Origin: Nitrospinota bacterium
GTDB taxonomy: Bacteria > Nitrospinota > Nitrospinia > JACRGO01
DNA length: 17,569 nt
Direction of reading: 5' to 3'
NCBI GenBank assembly: GCA_016212295.1
Contig: JACRGO010000142.1
Span: 1 to 17,569, forward strand
A program made the position numbers and the translations under genes. This document shows, piece after piece, positions 6,916-15,281 of this stretch (its first letter is position 1; every line of letters starts with the position of its first letter). The notes below the pieces were generated by a model that did no database searches, had not been told where the DNA came from, and saw only the letters and a list, made by a program, of their open reading frames with translations.

Positions 6916-7020
6916 GTAACTGCTCAGGCACAAAGGCAGAAGCCACAGAGGCACAAAGAAAAAAGAGAGTTATTGCCGGATTTTACTCTGTGCCTTCTGC
7001 CTTTGTGCCTGAGCAGTTAC
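6916..7020. repeat. 105-bp palindrome between envC and ctpA
   Basis: Perfect 27-bp inverted arms lie at 6916-6942 and 6994-7020, beginning GTAACTGCTCAGGCAC. They extend to 35 bp with one mismatch, leaving a 35-nt loop. It starts 8 nt after the envC stop and ends about 20 nt before the ctpA ribosome binding site. The arms contain the motif GGCACAAAG, also found in the repeat near 17129-17211. It lacks a T-run, so it is not a classic terminator. RNA processing or attenuation within the operon is possible. Confidence 0.85.
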
Positions 7021-7055
7021 AGAAATTTAAACATTGTTTTAGGAGATCGTGAAAA

Positions 7056-8417
7056 ATGGCGTCTAAAATCAAGGGAAAACTGGTTTATATCAATTTGTTG
7101 ATCCTGCTTGCCGCTTCATTGTTTCTGGGTTTTTCAGGCTCGTCCAAGGTGATGGCCGTCGGCGCCGCGTACGAAAGCCTGAAAAATTTCTCCGAGGTCC
7201 TGTCCCTTGTCCAAAAAAATTACGTGACCGAGGTCAATACCGACACCCTCATCCAGGGCGCCATCAACGGCATGTTAAGGGAACTGGACCCTCATACGTC
7301 CTATATGCCGCGCGAAGCCTACAAGGAAATGCAGGTGGAGACCGAGGGCAAGTTCGGCGGACTTGGCATAGAGATAAGCATCAAGGATGATTTACTCACC
7401 GTCGTCTCTCCAATTGAGGACACCCCGGCCTACAACGCCGGAATCAAGGCAGGCGACAAGATACTGAAGGTCGATGGGCAATCAACAAAGGACATGTCAC
7501 TCATAGAGGCAGTAAAAAAACTGAGGGGCGAGCCGGGGTCAAATGTGACCATCACAGTCATAAGGGAAGATTTCCAGGCCCCAAAGGACTTCACCATAAC
7601 CAGGGCCATTATACAAATCAAGAGCGTCAAGACAAAAAAGATAGACCCGGACGTGGCTTACATAAGGATCCGGAGCTTCACCAAAACCACGAATAGCGAA
7701 CTGGACGAGGCCCTGGCAAGCGCAGCTAAGCAAAAAGGCGGCATAAAGGGATTGATCCTTGATCTCAGGAATAATCCGGGCGGACTCCTGAATCAGGCCG
7801 TTGAAGTGTCCGAACGCTTCCTGGAAAAGGGGAAGCTTGTGGTTTACACCAAGGGACGGATTAAGGAGCAGGACATGCGCTTTGTGTCCGAGGGCGCCAA
7901 TGCCCGCACTGATTTTCCGATGGTGATCCTGGTCAATGCAGGAAGCGCCAGCGCGTCCGAGATTGTCGCCGGGGCCTTGCAGGACCTCCAACGCGCTCTG
8001 GTTGTCGGGACGCAGACCTTCGGCAAGGGTTCGGTCCAGACCATTATTCCATTGAGCGACGGGGCCGGCCTGCGCCTAACCACGGCCAGATATTATACGC
8101 CAAGCGGCACGATTATCCAGGAGAAAGGGATTACCCCGGATATCGTTATAGAGAATATCCTTGAACCCGCCAAGACCGAGAAAGAGGAAAAAGAGGACAC
8201 GAAATTCAAGGCCATTAGGGAAAAGGACCTGGACCAGCACCTCAAGGGGGAAGCCGCCAAGGAAAAGGCTGACAAGACCGAGCAGGAGAAAAGCGTTACC
8301 GGGGAGTCACTCGAAGCAATCGATTCCAGGGACGTTCAACTGCAAAGGGCGGTCGGATTGTTGAAGGGAGTGGCGATTTTCAAGGACAAATTATTTTCAC
8401 CCAAAAAGGCCGGATAA
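7056..8417 (+). CDS. ctpA: C-terminal processing peptidase, S41 family (CtpA/Prc)
   Basis: This periplasmic, membrane-tethered serine protease trims or degrades exported proteins from their C-termini; in other bacteria relatives control peptidoglycan hydrolases. The chain is 453 residues: an N-terminal hydrophobic signal or anchor (about 9-27), the helical cap region ending ELDPHTSYM (76-84), a PDZ domain (about 97-185) and the S41 core (about 195-365). The catalytic Ser299 lies in GSASASE and Lys324 in FGKGSVQ, with Gln328; the 25- and 4-residue spacings match CtpB-type enzymes. A charged Lys/Glu-rich tail (about 370-453) follows. AGGAG at 7041-7045 supports the start. It follows envC in the same direction, as commonly seen, and the next operon member would be the yibQ-like gene now lying beyond the restriction-modification genes. 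Confidence 0.95.
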   Translation: MASKIKGKLVYINLLILLAASLFLGFSGSSKVMAVGAAYESLKNFSEVLSLVQKNYVTEVNTDTLIQGAINGMLRELDPHTSYMPREAYKEMQVETEGKFGGLGIEISIKDDLLTVVSPIEDTPAYNAGIKAGDKILKVDGQSTKDMSLIEAVKKLRGEPGSNVTITVIREDFQAPKDFTITRAIIQIKSVKTKKIDPDVAYIRIRSFTKTTNSELDEALASAAKQKGGIKGLILDLRNNPGGLLNQAVEVSERFLEKGKLVVYTKGRIKEQDMRFVSEGANARTDFPMVILVNAGSASASEIVAGALQDLQRALVVGTQTFGKGSVQTIIPLSDGAGLRLTTARYYTPSGTIIQEKGITPDIVIENILEPAKTEKEEKEDTKFKAIREKDLDQHLKGEAAKEKADKTEQEKSVTGESLEAIDSRDVQLQRAVGLLKGVAIFKDKLFSPKKAG

Positions 8418-8420
8418 AGT

Positions 8421-8448
8421 CGGCTGGGTTGCTCACTTAGGCCAGCCG
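8421..8448 (+). other. GC-rich stem-loop after ctpA
   Basis: CGGCTGG (8421-8427) and CCAGCCG (8442-8448) form a perfect 7-bp stem with a 14-nt loop, 4 nt after the ctpA stop. No T-run follows, so intrinsic termination is doubtful; it may stabilise the mRNA end. Confidence 0.4.
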
Positions 8449-8510
8449 CAGCCTGTAATTTCCCGTACCATATCCTCGGATTCGCCAATGCGTTGTTCAT
8501 GGACTTGGCA

Positions 8511-8516
8511 TATAAT
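8511..8516 (+). promoter_or_regulatory. -10 element of a likely promoter for the restriction-modification pair
   Basis: A perfect TATAAT lies 32 nt before the methyltransferase ATG, giving a short leader. No good -35 is found at 16-18 nt, so it would be weak or activator dependent. The position fits a self-standing promoter carried with the system. Confidence 0.4.
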
Positions 8517-8548
8517 ATGTTTTTTAAGCCCACGATAGAGAGTGAAAC

Positions 8549-9577
8549 ATGATCGCACCAACAAGCGAGCTCAACTTCAAAATTGAACGGTTGCCCAAAA
8601 GCTTGCAGGCTGCATTCCATGTATTATATTCCAGAAAGGAAGAAACTTCCTCGTATTTGAGTCCCAATCAAATCTATCAAGGAAACGCATGTGACCTCCT
8701 GCCCCAAATCGAGCTTAACAGCATTGCTCTAAGCGTGTGGTCTCCCCCGTACTTTGTAGGCAAAGACTACGAAGCACATTTAACTTTTGACGACTGGCAG
8801 GTTTTACTTGCAAAAGTAATACGCCTACACTACCCCATAATCAAGCCCGGCGGATTCTTAGTTATCAACATAGCAGATATTCTTTGCTTTAAAGACCCTT
8901 CAATGCCGAGAGTTCAAGCCGATGCAGTGCATAGAAAACGCTCATCGGTCACAAAAGAAGATGTTCTCAAGGCATTGGCAGAACATCCCAATTACAGTCG
9001 CTATCAACTTGCCGCTTTGCTTGAGTGTAGTGAACAGACTATAGACCGACGATTGCACGGCAACAATATACGTGGCGGCAAGCATGAACCACAGACCAGA
9101 GTAAAAATTATCGGCGGTCTTGTGGAAGATTGGGCACTCAACGCAGGTTTTTATCCTTACGACCGCCGCGTTTGGGTGAAGGACGCCGCATGGGAGAATT
9201 CGCGCTGGGCTAGTCTATCATATCGAGCTGTGGACGAGTTTGAGTATTTGTATTTTTTTTGGAAACCTGGAATAACTAAATTTGACAGGAACAGACTTTC
9301 ACGCGATGATTGGAAAAACTGGGGGTCACGGGGCGTATGGACTTTTCCATCAGTCCGAGCCAATGATAACCACGAAGCGAAGTTTCCTTTAGAACTTCCT
9401 TTGAGGACTATTCGCTTGCTAACAGACCCCAGCGAGATTGTGCTTGATTGCTTCCTGGGTAGCGGAACGACAGCCGTTGCCGCAGTCCGTGAAAACCGCC
9501 AATACATTGGCATCGAACTTGAAAAAAAGTATGTGACCCTTGCCCGTCGCCACGTAGCCGCCGAAAAGAACCGCTGA
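8549..9577 (+). CDS. type II DNA methyltransferase, beta class (SPPY motif), probably N4-cytosine
   Basis: This is the protective partner of the adjacent endonuclease and uses S-adenosylmethionine to methylate its target. The protein has 342 residues with permuted motifs: the catalytic SPPY (65-68) is near the N-terminus and the AdoMet-binding DCFLGSGTT (300-308) is near the C-terminus, with NHEAKFP (274-280) just before it. This order defines the beta class, and SPPY is typical of N4-cytosine enzymes. Between them, residues about 134-176 look like a helix-turn-helix (TKEDVLKALAEHPNYSRYQL then CSEQTIDRRL) and may help target recognition or regulate transcription. One nt separates its stop from the endonuclease ATG. 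The gene appears more A/T-rich than ctpA before it, consistent with acquisition. Confidence 0.9.
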   Translation: MIAPTSELNFKIERLPKSLQAAFHVLYSRKEETSSYLSPNQIYQGNACDLLPQIELNSIALSVWSPPYFVGKDYEAHLTFDDWQVLLAKVIRLHYPIIKPGGFLVINIADILCFKDPSMPRVQADAVHRKRSSVTKEDVLKALAEHPNYSRYQLAALLECSEQTIDRRLHGNNIRGGKHEPQTRVKIIGGLVEDWALNAGFYPYDRRVWVKDAAWENSRWASLSYRAVDEFEYLYFFWKPGITKFDRNRLSRDDWKNWGSRGVWTFPSVRANDNHEAKFPLELPLRTIRLLTDPSEIVLDCFLGSGTTAVAAVRENRQYIGIELEKKYVTLARRHVAAEKNR

Positions 9578-9578
9578 T

Positions 9579-10289
9579 ATGCTCATCAACCCGCGTGATT
9601 TACAAGACAACTTGGAAAGGCTGGAAGAGATTGAAAAGGCATCTCTGCGGTTGGTGGTTCAGGCAATTTACGAGTACAGAGAAGATGCCCTCGTAATCTT
9701 TCGAGAAGAAGGCGACCAAGTTGCAGACATTGGCGAAGATGTAACACGAGAGGCCCTTGACCGGCTTGGAATGTCCAAGATAGACCAGCGTCTTTTTGGA
9801 AAAGTTGACTACAAACGCGCCCGCTATCTCTTTCATTCAGAATACGCCGCAAAACAAGCGCTATTTGTTGACTCAAAGGCGGAAAAAGTCAGTGGACAAA
9901 GAACGGCTACTCTTCAAATCTCACAGCTCTCAATGACCGTTCGGCAAATTCGTTCTGGACAAGAAGTCAGTGTGTCGGGAAAGTTGCCCACTGTTCTGAC
10001 GCTCAGAAACGAACAATACATCACTACTACTTTGTTCGTGAAGTACAACTATGACGAAGAAGACGGTGTAAACGTACTGAAAACCGTTACAGTCGCCGCA
10101 GTGCCGAGTGGGATGCTACAAGCTCGATATAACCCCAACGCTAACGACACTATTTGGCTTGCAGGGCGAGACGCGCCCACGTTGGGAGAAGAATTCCGAG
10201 TTCGACTAAGTTTCTCGCGCTTGAAAGATAAGGCCAATTGGCGCGTTCAGAAAATCCCAATGTCCCCTGAAGAATTCCGGTGGGATTAA
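9579..10289 (+). CDS. SfiI-like type II restriction endonuclease
   Basis: The 236-residue protein resembles SfiI, a tetrameric type IIF enzyme that cuts two copies of GGCCN5GGCC. From memory of the SfiI sequence, the shared landmarks are an N-terminal helix ending RLVVQAIYEY, the segment VDYKRARYL (76-84), LFVDSKAE (95-102), LQISQLSM (112-119) and QARYNPNAND (181-190). The PD-(D/E)xK site would be Asp77, Asp98 and Lys100; the 21-residue and 2-residue spacings agree with the SfiI residues I recall (D79, D100, K102). The protein is somewhat shorter than SfiI (about 269). It starts 1 nt after the methyltransferase stop, so the two are co-transcribed and probably coupled. Its recognition sequence is inferred, not seen. 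Confidence 0.85.
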   Translation: MLINPRDLQDNLERLEEIEKASLRLVVQAIYEYREDALVIFREEGDQVADIGEDVTREALDRLGMSKIDQRLFGKVDYKRARYLFHSEYAAKQALFVDSKAEKVSGQRTATLQISQLSMTVRQIRSGQEVSVSGKLPTVLTLRNEQYITTTLFVKYNYDEEDGVNVLKTVTVAAVPSGMLQARYNPNANDTIWLAGRDAPTLGEEFRVRLSFSRLKDKANWRVQKIPMSPEEFRWD

Positions 10290-10410
10290 CAGGCTATATT
10301 AGCTTTTCAAATCATAGGGTGCGACTCAATCTCATGCGCAGAGGGGACATGCTCCACAGCGCATCTGACACCCCATCCGTTAGGAAATAAAAAATTAAGG
10401 ACCCGCTTAT

Positions 10411-11223
10411 TTGCATTTTAAAATCCGCTCATTCAGGACCGCGTTTTTTTTAATTGTTCTTTCCCTCTTTTGTTCTTCCACCGGCTTGGCGGACGATATA
10501 TCTTATCTCCACGCTTTGTCCAGGCCGTTAAACCCCAATAGACCAGCCTCATCTGCGGCAGCCCCAAGGGTCGCGATAATAATCGACGACCTCGGAATGA
10601 ACCTGGCCCTGGCGCAATCCTTTCTGGATCTCCCGGTCCCGGTGTCTTTTTCCATTCTTCCCGGCCTGGCCCACTCCAGGGAAATAGCGGAGCTAGCGCA
10701 TTTAAAAAACAGGGACGTCCTCTGCCACATCCCGATGGAGCCTTACAAGTACCCGAAGGTAAATGCCGGCGACTATTCCCTGCTTTCCTCCATGGACACC
10801 CAAAGCCTCGAAAAAGCCTTGAAGGCGGACCTGGCCTTCGTCCCTTACATCGTGGGGGCCAATAACCACATGGGGTCCAAATTGACAGAGAATGAAAGGA
10901 TCATGAGGCTGGTCCTCGGCCACCTTAAAAACCTGGACCTCTTTTTCATAGACAGCGTCACATCGCCGAATTCCAAGGCGTTTCAACTGGCGCGGGAAAT
11001 GGGGTTGAGGACCGCCAGGAGAAATGTGTTCCTGGACAGCACCCTGGACCCGGATTTTATTGAAGCGCAGTTTCGTAAACTGAAAAATTCCGCCTTGTCC
11101 CTGGGCAGTTCCATAGGCATCGGACATCCTAACCCCGCCACCATCTCGGTTTTGCGTGACATGATCCCTGAATTCGAGGCAAGCGGCATCCGGTTCGTGC
11201 CCGTGTCTGAATTGGCAAGGTAG
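10411..11223 (+). CDS. divergent polysaccharide deacetylase family protein (YibQ-like)
   Basis: These periplasmic proteins have a NodB-like fold. In enterobacteria yibQ follows envC directly, implying an envelope role; the substrate is unknown. The 270-residue chain has a signal peptide (about 1-27, ending TGLADD) and the family signatures VAIIIDDLG (54-62), FSILPG (80-85), CHIPMEP (105-111), NNHMGS (151-156), FFIDS (178-182) and IGIGHPNP (235-242). The start is a TTG with AAGGA at 10396-10400, 10 nt upstream. Expected order is envC-ctpA-yibQ, so this gene appears separated from ctpA by the restriction-modification pair. The 121-bp gap before it shows only a weak 6-bp inverted repeat (ATGCGC 10334-10339, GCGCAT 10359-10364). 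Confidence 0.9.
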   Translation: MHFKIRSFRTAFFLIVLSLFCSSTGLADDISYLHALSRPLNPNRPASSAAAPRVAIIIDDLGMNLALAQSFLDLPVPVSFSILPGLAHSREIAELAHLKNRDVLCHIPMEPYKYPKVNAGDYSLLSSMDTQSLEKALKADLAFVPYIVGANNHMGSKLTENERIMRLVLGHLKNLDLFFIDSVTSPNSKAFQLAREMGLRTARRNVFLDSTLDPDFIEAQFRKLKNSALSLGSSIGIGHPNPATISVLRDMIPEFEASGIRFVPVSELAR

Positions 11224-11285
11224 CGGATTTTTTCTCGTAAAGTCCGCAAGGACCACAGGGGTCTGGGGCTATTGGCATGAAAAAA

Positions 11286-11313
11286 TTGTCTCTCTACATG
11301 CTTCCCATATTTT
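11286..11313 (+). promoter_or_regulatory. possible promoter upstream of the PIG-L deacetylase gene
   Basis: TTGTCT (11286-11291) and TATTTT (11308-11313) are separated by 16 nt in the A/T-rich gap 11224-11440. A TATACT at 11361-11366 is another -10 candidate but has no good -35. The gap holds no gene. Confidence 0.25.
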
Positions 11314-11440
11314 CTAAATCGGGATTTGGGCGCATACTTCCATTATTAATACAAATATTTTATACTTTGTGCTGCAAATAGATTATTTTCCCAAAAAGCT
11401 GAGTGGCTAAAGTGTCAAGTTAATTAAAAGGACTCGAATC

Positions 11441-12055
11441 ATGGGCATACTCGCCATCGGGGCGCACCCGGACGATATAGAAATAGGCTGCGGCGGCACC
11501 CTGCATAAATTCGCCGCTGAGGGCCACGGCATTTACCTGATGGTCATGACCCTGGGGGACAAGGGGGGAGATACGGCCAAGCGTAAGGCGGAGCAAATGA
11601 AGTCCGCTGAAATCCTGGGCGCGGCGGATGTTTTTTTCCAGGGATACGAAGACACCAATCTCCCAATGGACAAGGGAACGGTGGATTCGATAGAACGAGT
11701 CATCCATAAAATCCTGCCTCAATACATATTCGTCAACTATAAGGAAGACACCCACCAGGACCACCGGGCCCTGGCAAAGGCCACTATTTCCGCCACCAGA
11801 AACATTCGCAATGTTTTGTTCTATGAAGTCCCCACCACCCATGATTTTACTCCAAACGTCTTCGTGGACATCACCTCCGTGATGGAAAGAAAGGTCGAAT
11901 CCCTTGAGGCCCATTCCTCCCAGATAATGAAAACCAACGTTGAAGGCTCCTCCATCATGGACATCGCCCTATCCGCGGCCCGTTTTCGCGGGGTCCAGGG
12001 AAGGGTGAAGTTCGCCGAGGGTTTTGTTTCTCAAAGGCTTTTCCTGAATATCTGA
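11441..12055 (+). CDS. PIG-L/LmbE family deacetylase
   Basis: This is a zinc-dependent N-deacetylase that removes acetyl groups from N-acetylglucosamine-type substrates. The 204 residues carry the hallmark AHPDD (8-12) and HQDH (105-108). Zinc ligands are expected at His9, Asp12 and His108, with Asp11 as general base. GCGGTL (16-21) is also typical. Length is in the short BshB1-like class, but family members act on bacillithiol precursors, antibiotics or cell-surface glycans and the substrate cannot be read here. AAGGA at 11428-11432, 8 nt before the ATG, supports the start. No neighbouring bacillithiol genes are seen. Confidence 0.9.
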   Translation: MGILAIGAHPDDIEIGCGGTLHKFAAEGHGIYLMVMTLGDKGGDTAKRKAEQMKSAEILGAADVFFQGYEDTNLPMDKGTVDSIERVIHKILPQYIFVNYKEDTHQDHRALAKATISATRNIRNVLFYEVPTTHDFTPNVFVDITSVMERKVESLEAHSSQIMKTNVEGSSIMDIALSAARFRGVQGRVKFAEGFVSQRLFLNI

Positions 12056-12148
12056 CGCAGCCACGCCCTAAGTTCACTTCATATTAGAGTGATTAGAACA
12101 TAGCTTCGCAAATTGATTTTAAAAGAAACACTTTGAAATTCCCATACA

Positions 12149-14143
12149 GTGAAACCATTCAAACTCTCCTCTCCCTTCCGCCCCTCAGGCAGCCAGCCCC
12201 AGGCCATTGAAAAAATCGTTGAAAATATTCTCAATGGAGAAAAGCACCAGACTCTCCTGGGCGTCACTGGTTCAGGCAAGACCTTCACAATGGCCTCCGT
12301 GGTGGAGAGGCTTCAACGCCCAGCGCTGGTGATAGCGCCTAATAAAACCCTGGCGGCCCAGTTGTACAATGAATTCAAGAATTTCTTCCCGGAAAACGCA
12401 GTGGAGTTCTTCGTGAGTTATTACGACTACTACCAGCCCGAGGCGTATATCCCGCACACGGACACCTATATAGAAAAGGACGCGGCCATAAACGAGGAGA
12501 TAGATAAAATGCGCCATTCGGCCACCCATTCCCTGCTGGAGCGAAGGGACGTGTTGATCGTGGCCTCTGTCTCCTGCATTTACGGCATAGGGTCCCCTGA
12601 GACCTACCAGGGGATGCTGCTGAAAATAGCCGAGGGGCAGACCGTGGACCGCGAAGAGGTCCTCTCCAGGCTGGTGGAAATTCAATATGAACGGAACGAC
12701 TATGATTTTCACCGGGGGACCTTTCGCGTGCGCGGGGACGTGGTGGAAATTCTGCCCAGCTACCAAAGGGAAGAGGCGATAAGAATGGAGTTCTTCGGGG
12801 ACGAGATAGAAGGCATTTTCAGGATAGATCCCCTCACCGGCGAGGTGCTTGGCAGGATGAAGGAAGCGGTCATCTATCCTGGAAGCCATTACGTCACCCC
12901 AAAGAGCACCCTTGACCGCGCGGTTAAGACCATCGTGGAGGAACTCCACGACCGCATACGGTTTTTCGAGTCGGAAAATCTCCTCATAGAGGCCCAACGC
13001 ATCGAGCAGCGCACCAATTTCGACATTGAAATGATCCGCGAGATGGGGTATTGCCAGGGTATAGAAAATTATTCGCGGCATCTCACTGGACGCGCCCCTG
13101 GAGAGCCGCCACCCACCCTGTTCGAGTACCTTCCGTCCGGCGCCCTGCTCCTGGTCGACGAGTCTCATGTGGCCATTCCCCAGATCCGGGGAATGTACAA
13201 CGGAGACCAGGCCAGGAAGGAGGCCCTTGTGCGATATGGATTCCGCCTCCCTTCCGCCAAGGACAATCGGCCCTTGTGCTTCGAGGAGTTCGAGAGACGC
13301 TCTAACCAGACCATTTATATCTCGGCCACGCCAGGCCCATATGAGCTGGAAAAATCCGCGCGCAACGTGGTGGAGCAGATCGTGCGGCCGACCGGCCTGG
13401 TGGACCCGCATATAGAGGTCCGGCCAATCCGTGGCCAGGTCGATGATCTATACCAGGAGATATGCAGGCGGACGGAAAAAGGGGAGCGGACCCTGGTGAC
13501 CACCCTTACCAAACGCTTCGCCGAGGACCTCACGGAGCACTTCCAGGATTTGGGGGTCAAGGTGAAATATCTTCATTCAGACATCCAGACCCTGGAGCGG
13601 GTGCAAATCATACGCGAATTGAGGCTGGGCGAATTCGACGTCCTGATCGGAATCAACCTGTTGAGAGAGGGACTTGACATACCGGAAGTTTCACTCGTGG
13701 CCATACTGGACGCGGACAAGGAGGGCTTTCTCAGGTCAACCACCTCCTTGATCCAGACCTCCGGCCGGGCCGCGAGGAACCTCGCAGGGATGGTAATCAT
13801 GTACGCTGATTCGGTCACACGGTCCATGGACAGCGCCATAAAGGAGATGAACCGCCGCCGCCAAATTCAATTGGAATACAATACTGAACACAACATTACG
13901 CCTGAGTCAGTGAAGAGCATAATCCACGGCGAGATGGGAAGGGTGTACGAGGCGGATTACTATGAGGTCCCCATGGTGGTGGAAGGACAGGACAGGTATT
14001 TGTCCGACGAGGAGATTGAAAAAACCATCCGGAAGCTGGAGAAGGAAATGTTCGAGGCCGCGAAAAAACTGGAGTTCGAGAAGGCCGCGAAGCTGCGTGA
14101 CAGAATCAGGACCTTGAGGAGCGTGGAGATGGAGATTTTATAA
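12149..14143 (+). CDS. uvrB: excinuclease ABC subunit B
   Basis: UvrB is the central helicase-like subunit of nucleotide excision repair. It receives damaged DNA from UvrA and recruits UvrC. The 664-residue chain is full length (E. coli about 673): Walker A GVTGSGKT (38-45), the damage-probing beta-hairpin region [12 protein letters not shown] (91-102), DESH (337-340) with the [11 protein letters not shown] segment after it, helicase motif [11 protein letters not shown], and a C-terminal UVR domain (about 624-659) for UvrC contact. The start is a GTG at 12149 with no evident Shine-Dalgarno, but KPFKLSSPF matches the normal UvrB N-terminus, so the start is well fixed. The 93-bp gap before it shows no clear promoter. 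Confidence 0.97.
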   Translation: MKPFKLSSPFRPSGSQPQAIEKIVENILNGEKHQTLLGVTGSGKTFTMASVVERLQRPALVIAPNKTLAAQLYNEFKNFFPENAVEFFVSYYDYYQPEAYIPHTDTYIEKDAAINEEIDKMRHSATHSLLERRDVLIVASVSCIYGIGSPETYQGMLLKIAEGQTVDREEVLSRLVEIQYERNDYDFHRGTFRVRGDVVEILPSYQREEAIRMEFFGDEIEGIFRIDPLTGEVLGRMKEAVIYPGSHYVTPKSTLDRAVKTIVEELHDRIRFFESENLLIEAQRIEQRTNFDIEMIREMGYCQGIENYSRHLTGRAPGEPPPTLFEYLPSGALLLVDESHVAIPQIRGMYNGDQARKEALVRYGFRLPSAKDNRPLCFEEFERRSNQTIYISATPGPYELEKSARNVVEQIVRPTGLVDPHIEVRPIRGQVDDLYQEICRRTEKGERTLVTTLTKRFAEDLTEHFQDLGVKVKYLHSDIQTLERVQIIRELRLGEFDVLIGINLLREGLDIPEVSLVAILDADKEGFLRSTTSLIQTSGRAARNLAGMVIMYADSVTRSMDSAIKEMNRRRQIQLEYNTEHNITPESVKSIIHGEMGRVYEADYYEVPMVVEGQDRYLSDEEIEKTIRKLEKEMFEAAKKLEFEKAAKLRDRIRTLRSVEMEIL

Positions 14144-14147
14144 ACCG

Positions 14148-14393
14148 ATGAGCGCCTTTATACTTTTTCTTTTTCTGATAGCCGGAGCCGTGGTCCTTAT
14201 AACGCTGCCCAAGGCCATACAAAAAAAATCCGGCCCGAAGGAAAAGAAATCCCGGCCAAAGTCTCCAGCCGCGTTGCCGGATGAAATCAGAAAAAAAGAC
14301 CCGCATCGGGACCGCATGCGGGACTTGGCAATGGAAGACCCGGAAAAGCTGGCTTCCATGATAAAAGACGCCTTGAAGAAGAAGGACGCGTGA
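14148..14393 (+). CDS. small single-pass membrane protein, unknown function
   Basis: This is an 81-residue protein starting 4 nt after the uvrB stop, so translation is probably coupled. Residues about 3-21 form a hydrophobic helix, followed by a Lys/Pro-rich linker (about 22-45) and a charged helix ending MEDPEKLASMIKDALKKKDA. That last part resembles in style the acidic tails with DPE..A..I that end FliF-like ring proteins, but similarity at this length is not evidence of homology. No family recognised. A terminator-like hairpin follows at 14420-14448. Confidence 0.65.
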   Translation: MSAFILFLFLIAGAVVLITLPKAIQKKSGPKEKKSRPKSPAALPDEIRKKDPHRDRMRDLAMEDPEKLASMIKDALKKKDA

Positions 14394-14419
14394 AAGGCTT
14401 CTTATATTATTACGTTCAG

Positions 14420-14448
14420 AAATTTGCCTTGTCCGCGCAAATTTTTTT
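14420..14448 (+). terminator. possible intrinsic terminator after the uvrB pair
   Basis: AAATTTGC (14420-14427) pairs with GCAAATTT (14437-14444) around a 9-nt loop, and four more T residues follow. The stem is 8 bp but A/T-rich, so strength is uncertain. It would separate the uvrB transcript from pcm. Confidence 0.5.
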
Positions 14449-14585
14449 CACCTGCGGAGACTGTTAATAAATAGATTTTGTCCTTTTTTGAGTGATATAT
14501 TGAAGTGCGGCTATTTTTTTGACATTCGGTAATTGTAATTTGTTGTTTGCCATTAGCGCCCTATTTTCTACATTAAGGAATTTCA

Positions 14586-15269
14586 TTGGGCATCTTCTCC
14601 AAAAAAAACCCGCCGGATGATTTTAAATCCCTTAGGGAAAAGATGGTCCGCGCCCAAATAGAGGCGAGAGGCATCAGAAGCGAAAGAGTGCTTCAGGCCA
14701 TGAGGGAAATGCCCAGGCATCTCTTTGTCAAGGAGTCCCTCAGGGACGAAGCCTATGGTGACCATCCCCTGCCCATCGGAGAGGGACAAACCATCTCCCA
14801 GCCCTACATGGTGGCCCTGATGACTGAACTCCTCGGGTTAGAAGGAAATGAGAAGGTCCTGGAAATAGGAACAGGGTCCGGCTACCAGTCCGCTATTTTA
14901 GCAAGACTGGCCGCGAGGGTGATAACCATCGAAAGGATAAGGCAGTTAAGCGAGTCCGCCAAGGCGGTCCTTGACTTCCTGAAAATATCCAACGTGGACT
15001 TCCGGGTGGGGGACGGGACCCTGGGGCTGGAGGAAGAGGCCCCTTTTGACGGAATCATCGTCACCGCCGGGTCTCCGGCGGTCCCGGAAACCTACAAGAG
15101 TCAATTGGCCGAGGGGGGACGCATGGTCATTCCCGTTGGGGACGGTTTTACCCAAACTCTTTTCAAGTTCAGAAAAAGAGGGGACAAATGGGAGAAGGAA
15201 CGGTTCACCGGCTGCGTCTTTGTAAAACTCATCGGCAAGTACGGCTGGCGGGGGGATGAGTCACTTTAA
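14586..15269 (+). CDS. pcm: protein-L-isoaspartate O-methyltransferase
   Basis: Pcm methylates isoaspartyl residues in damaged proteins using S-adenosylmethionine, which starts their repair. The 227 residues include the family signature [13 protein letters not shown] (65-77), AdoMet motif [12 protein letters not shown] (91-101), the acidic loop VITIER (112-117) and [14 protein letters not shown] (154-167). The start is a TTG at 14586, supported by AAGGA at 14575-14579 (6-nt spacing). ATG 14643 would cut off the first helix, so it is less likely. The gene converges on the HD-GYP gene, with only 12 nt between the two stops. Confidence 0.93.
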   Translation: MGIFSKKNPPDDFKSLREKMVRAQIEARGIRSERVLQAMREMPRHLFVKESLRDEAYGDHPLPIGEGQTISQPYMVALMTELLGLEGNEKVLEIGTGSGYQSAILARLAARVITIERIRQLSESAKAVLDFLKISNVDFRVGDGTLGLEEEAPFDGIIVTAGSPAVPETYKSQLAEGGRMVIPVGDGFTQTLFKFRKRGDKWEKERFTGCVFVKLIGKYGWRGDESL

Positions 15270-15281
15270 ATTTAATAGTAT

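Noticed and set aside
9579-10289. Endonuclease as a generic hypothetical protein
   Set aside because: The spacing of D77, D98 and K100 plus several SfiI-like segments and the adjacent methyltransferase make the restriction call much stronger.
12272-13411. Long open frame (379 codons) on the minus strand
   Set aside because: It is wholly antisense to uvrB, whose motifs are intact; the translated sequence has no recognisable domain and reflects GC-rich codon bias.
14519-14524. Exact TTGACA upstream of pcm as a promoter
   Set aside because: No acceptable -10 occurs at 15-19 nt spacing, so it is not called.
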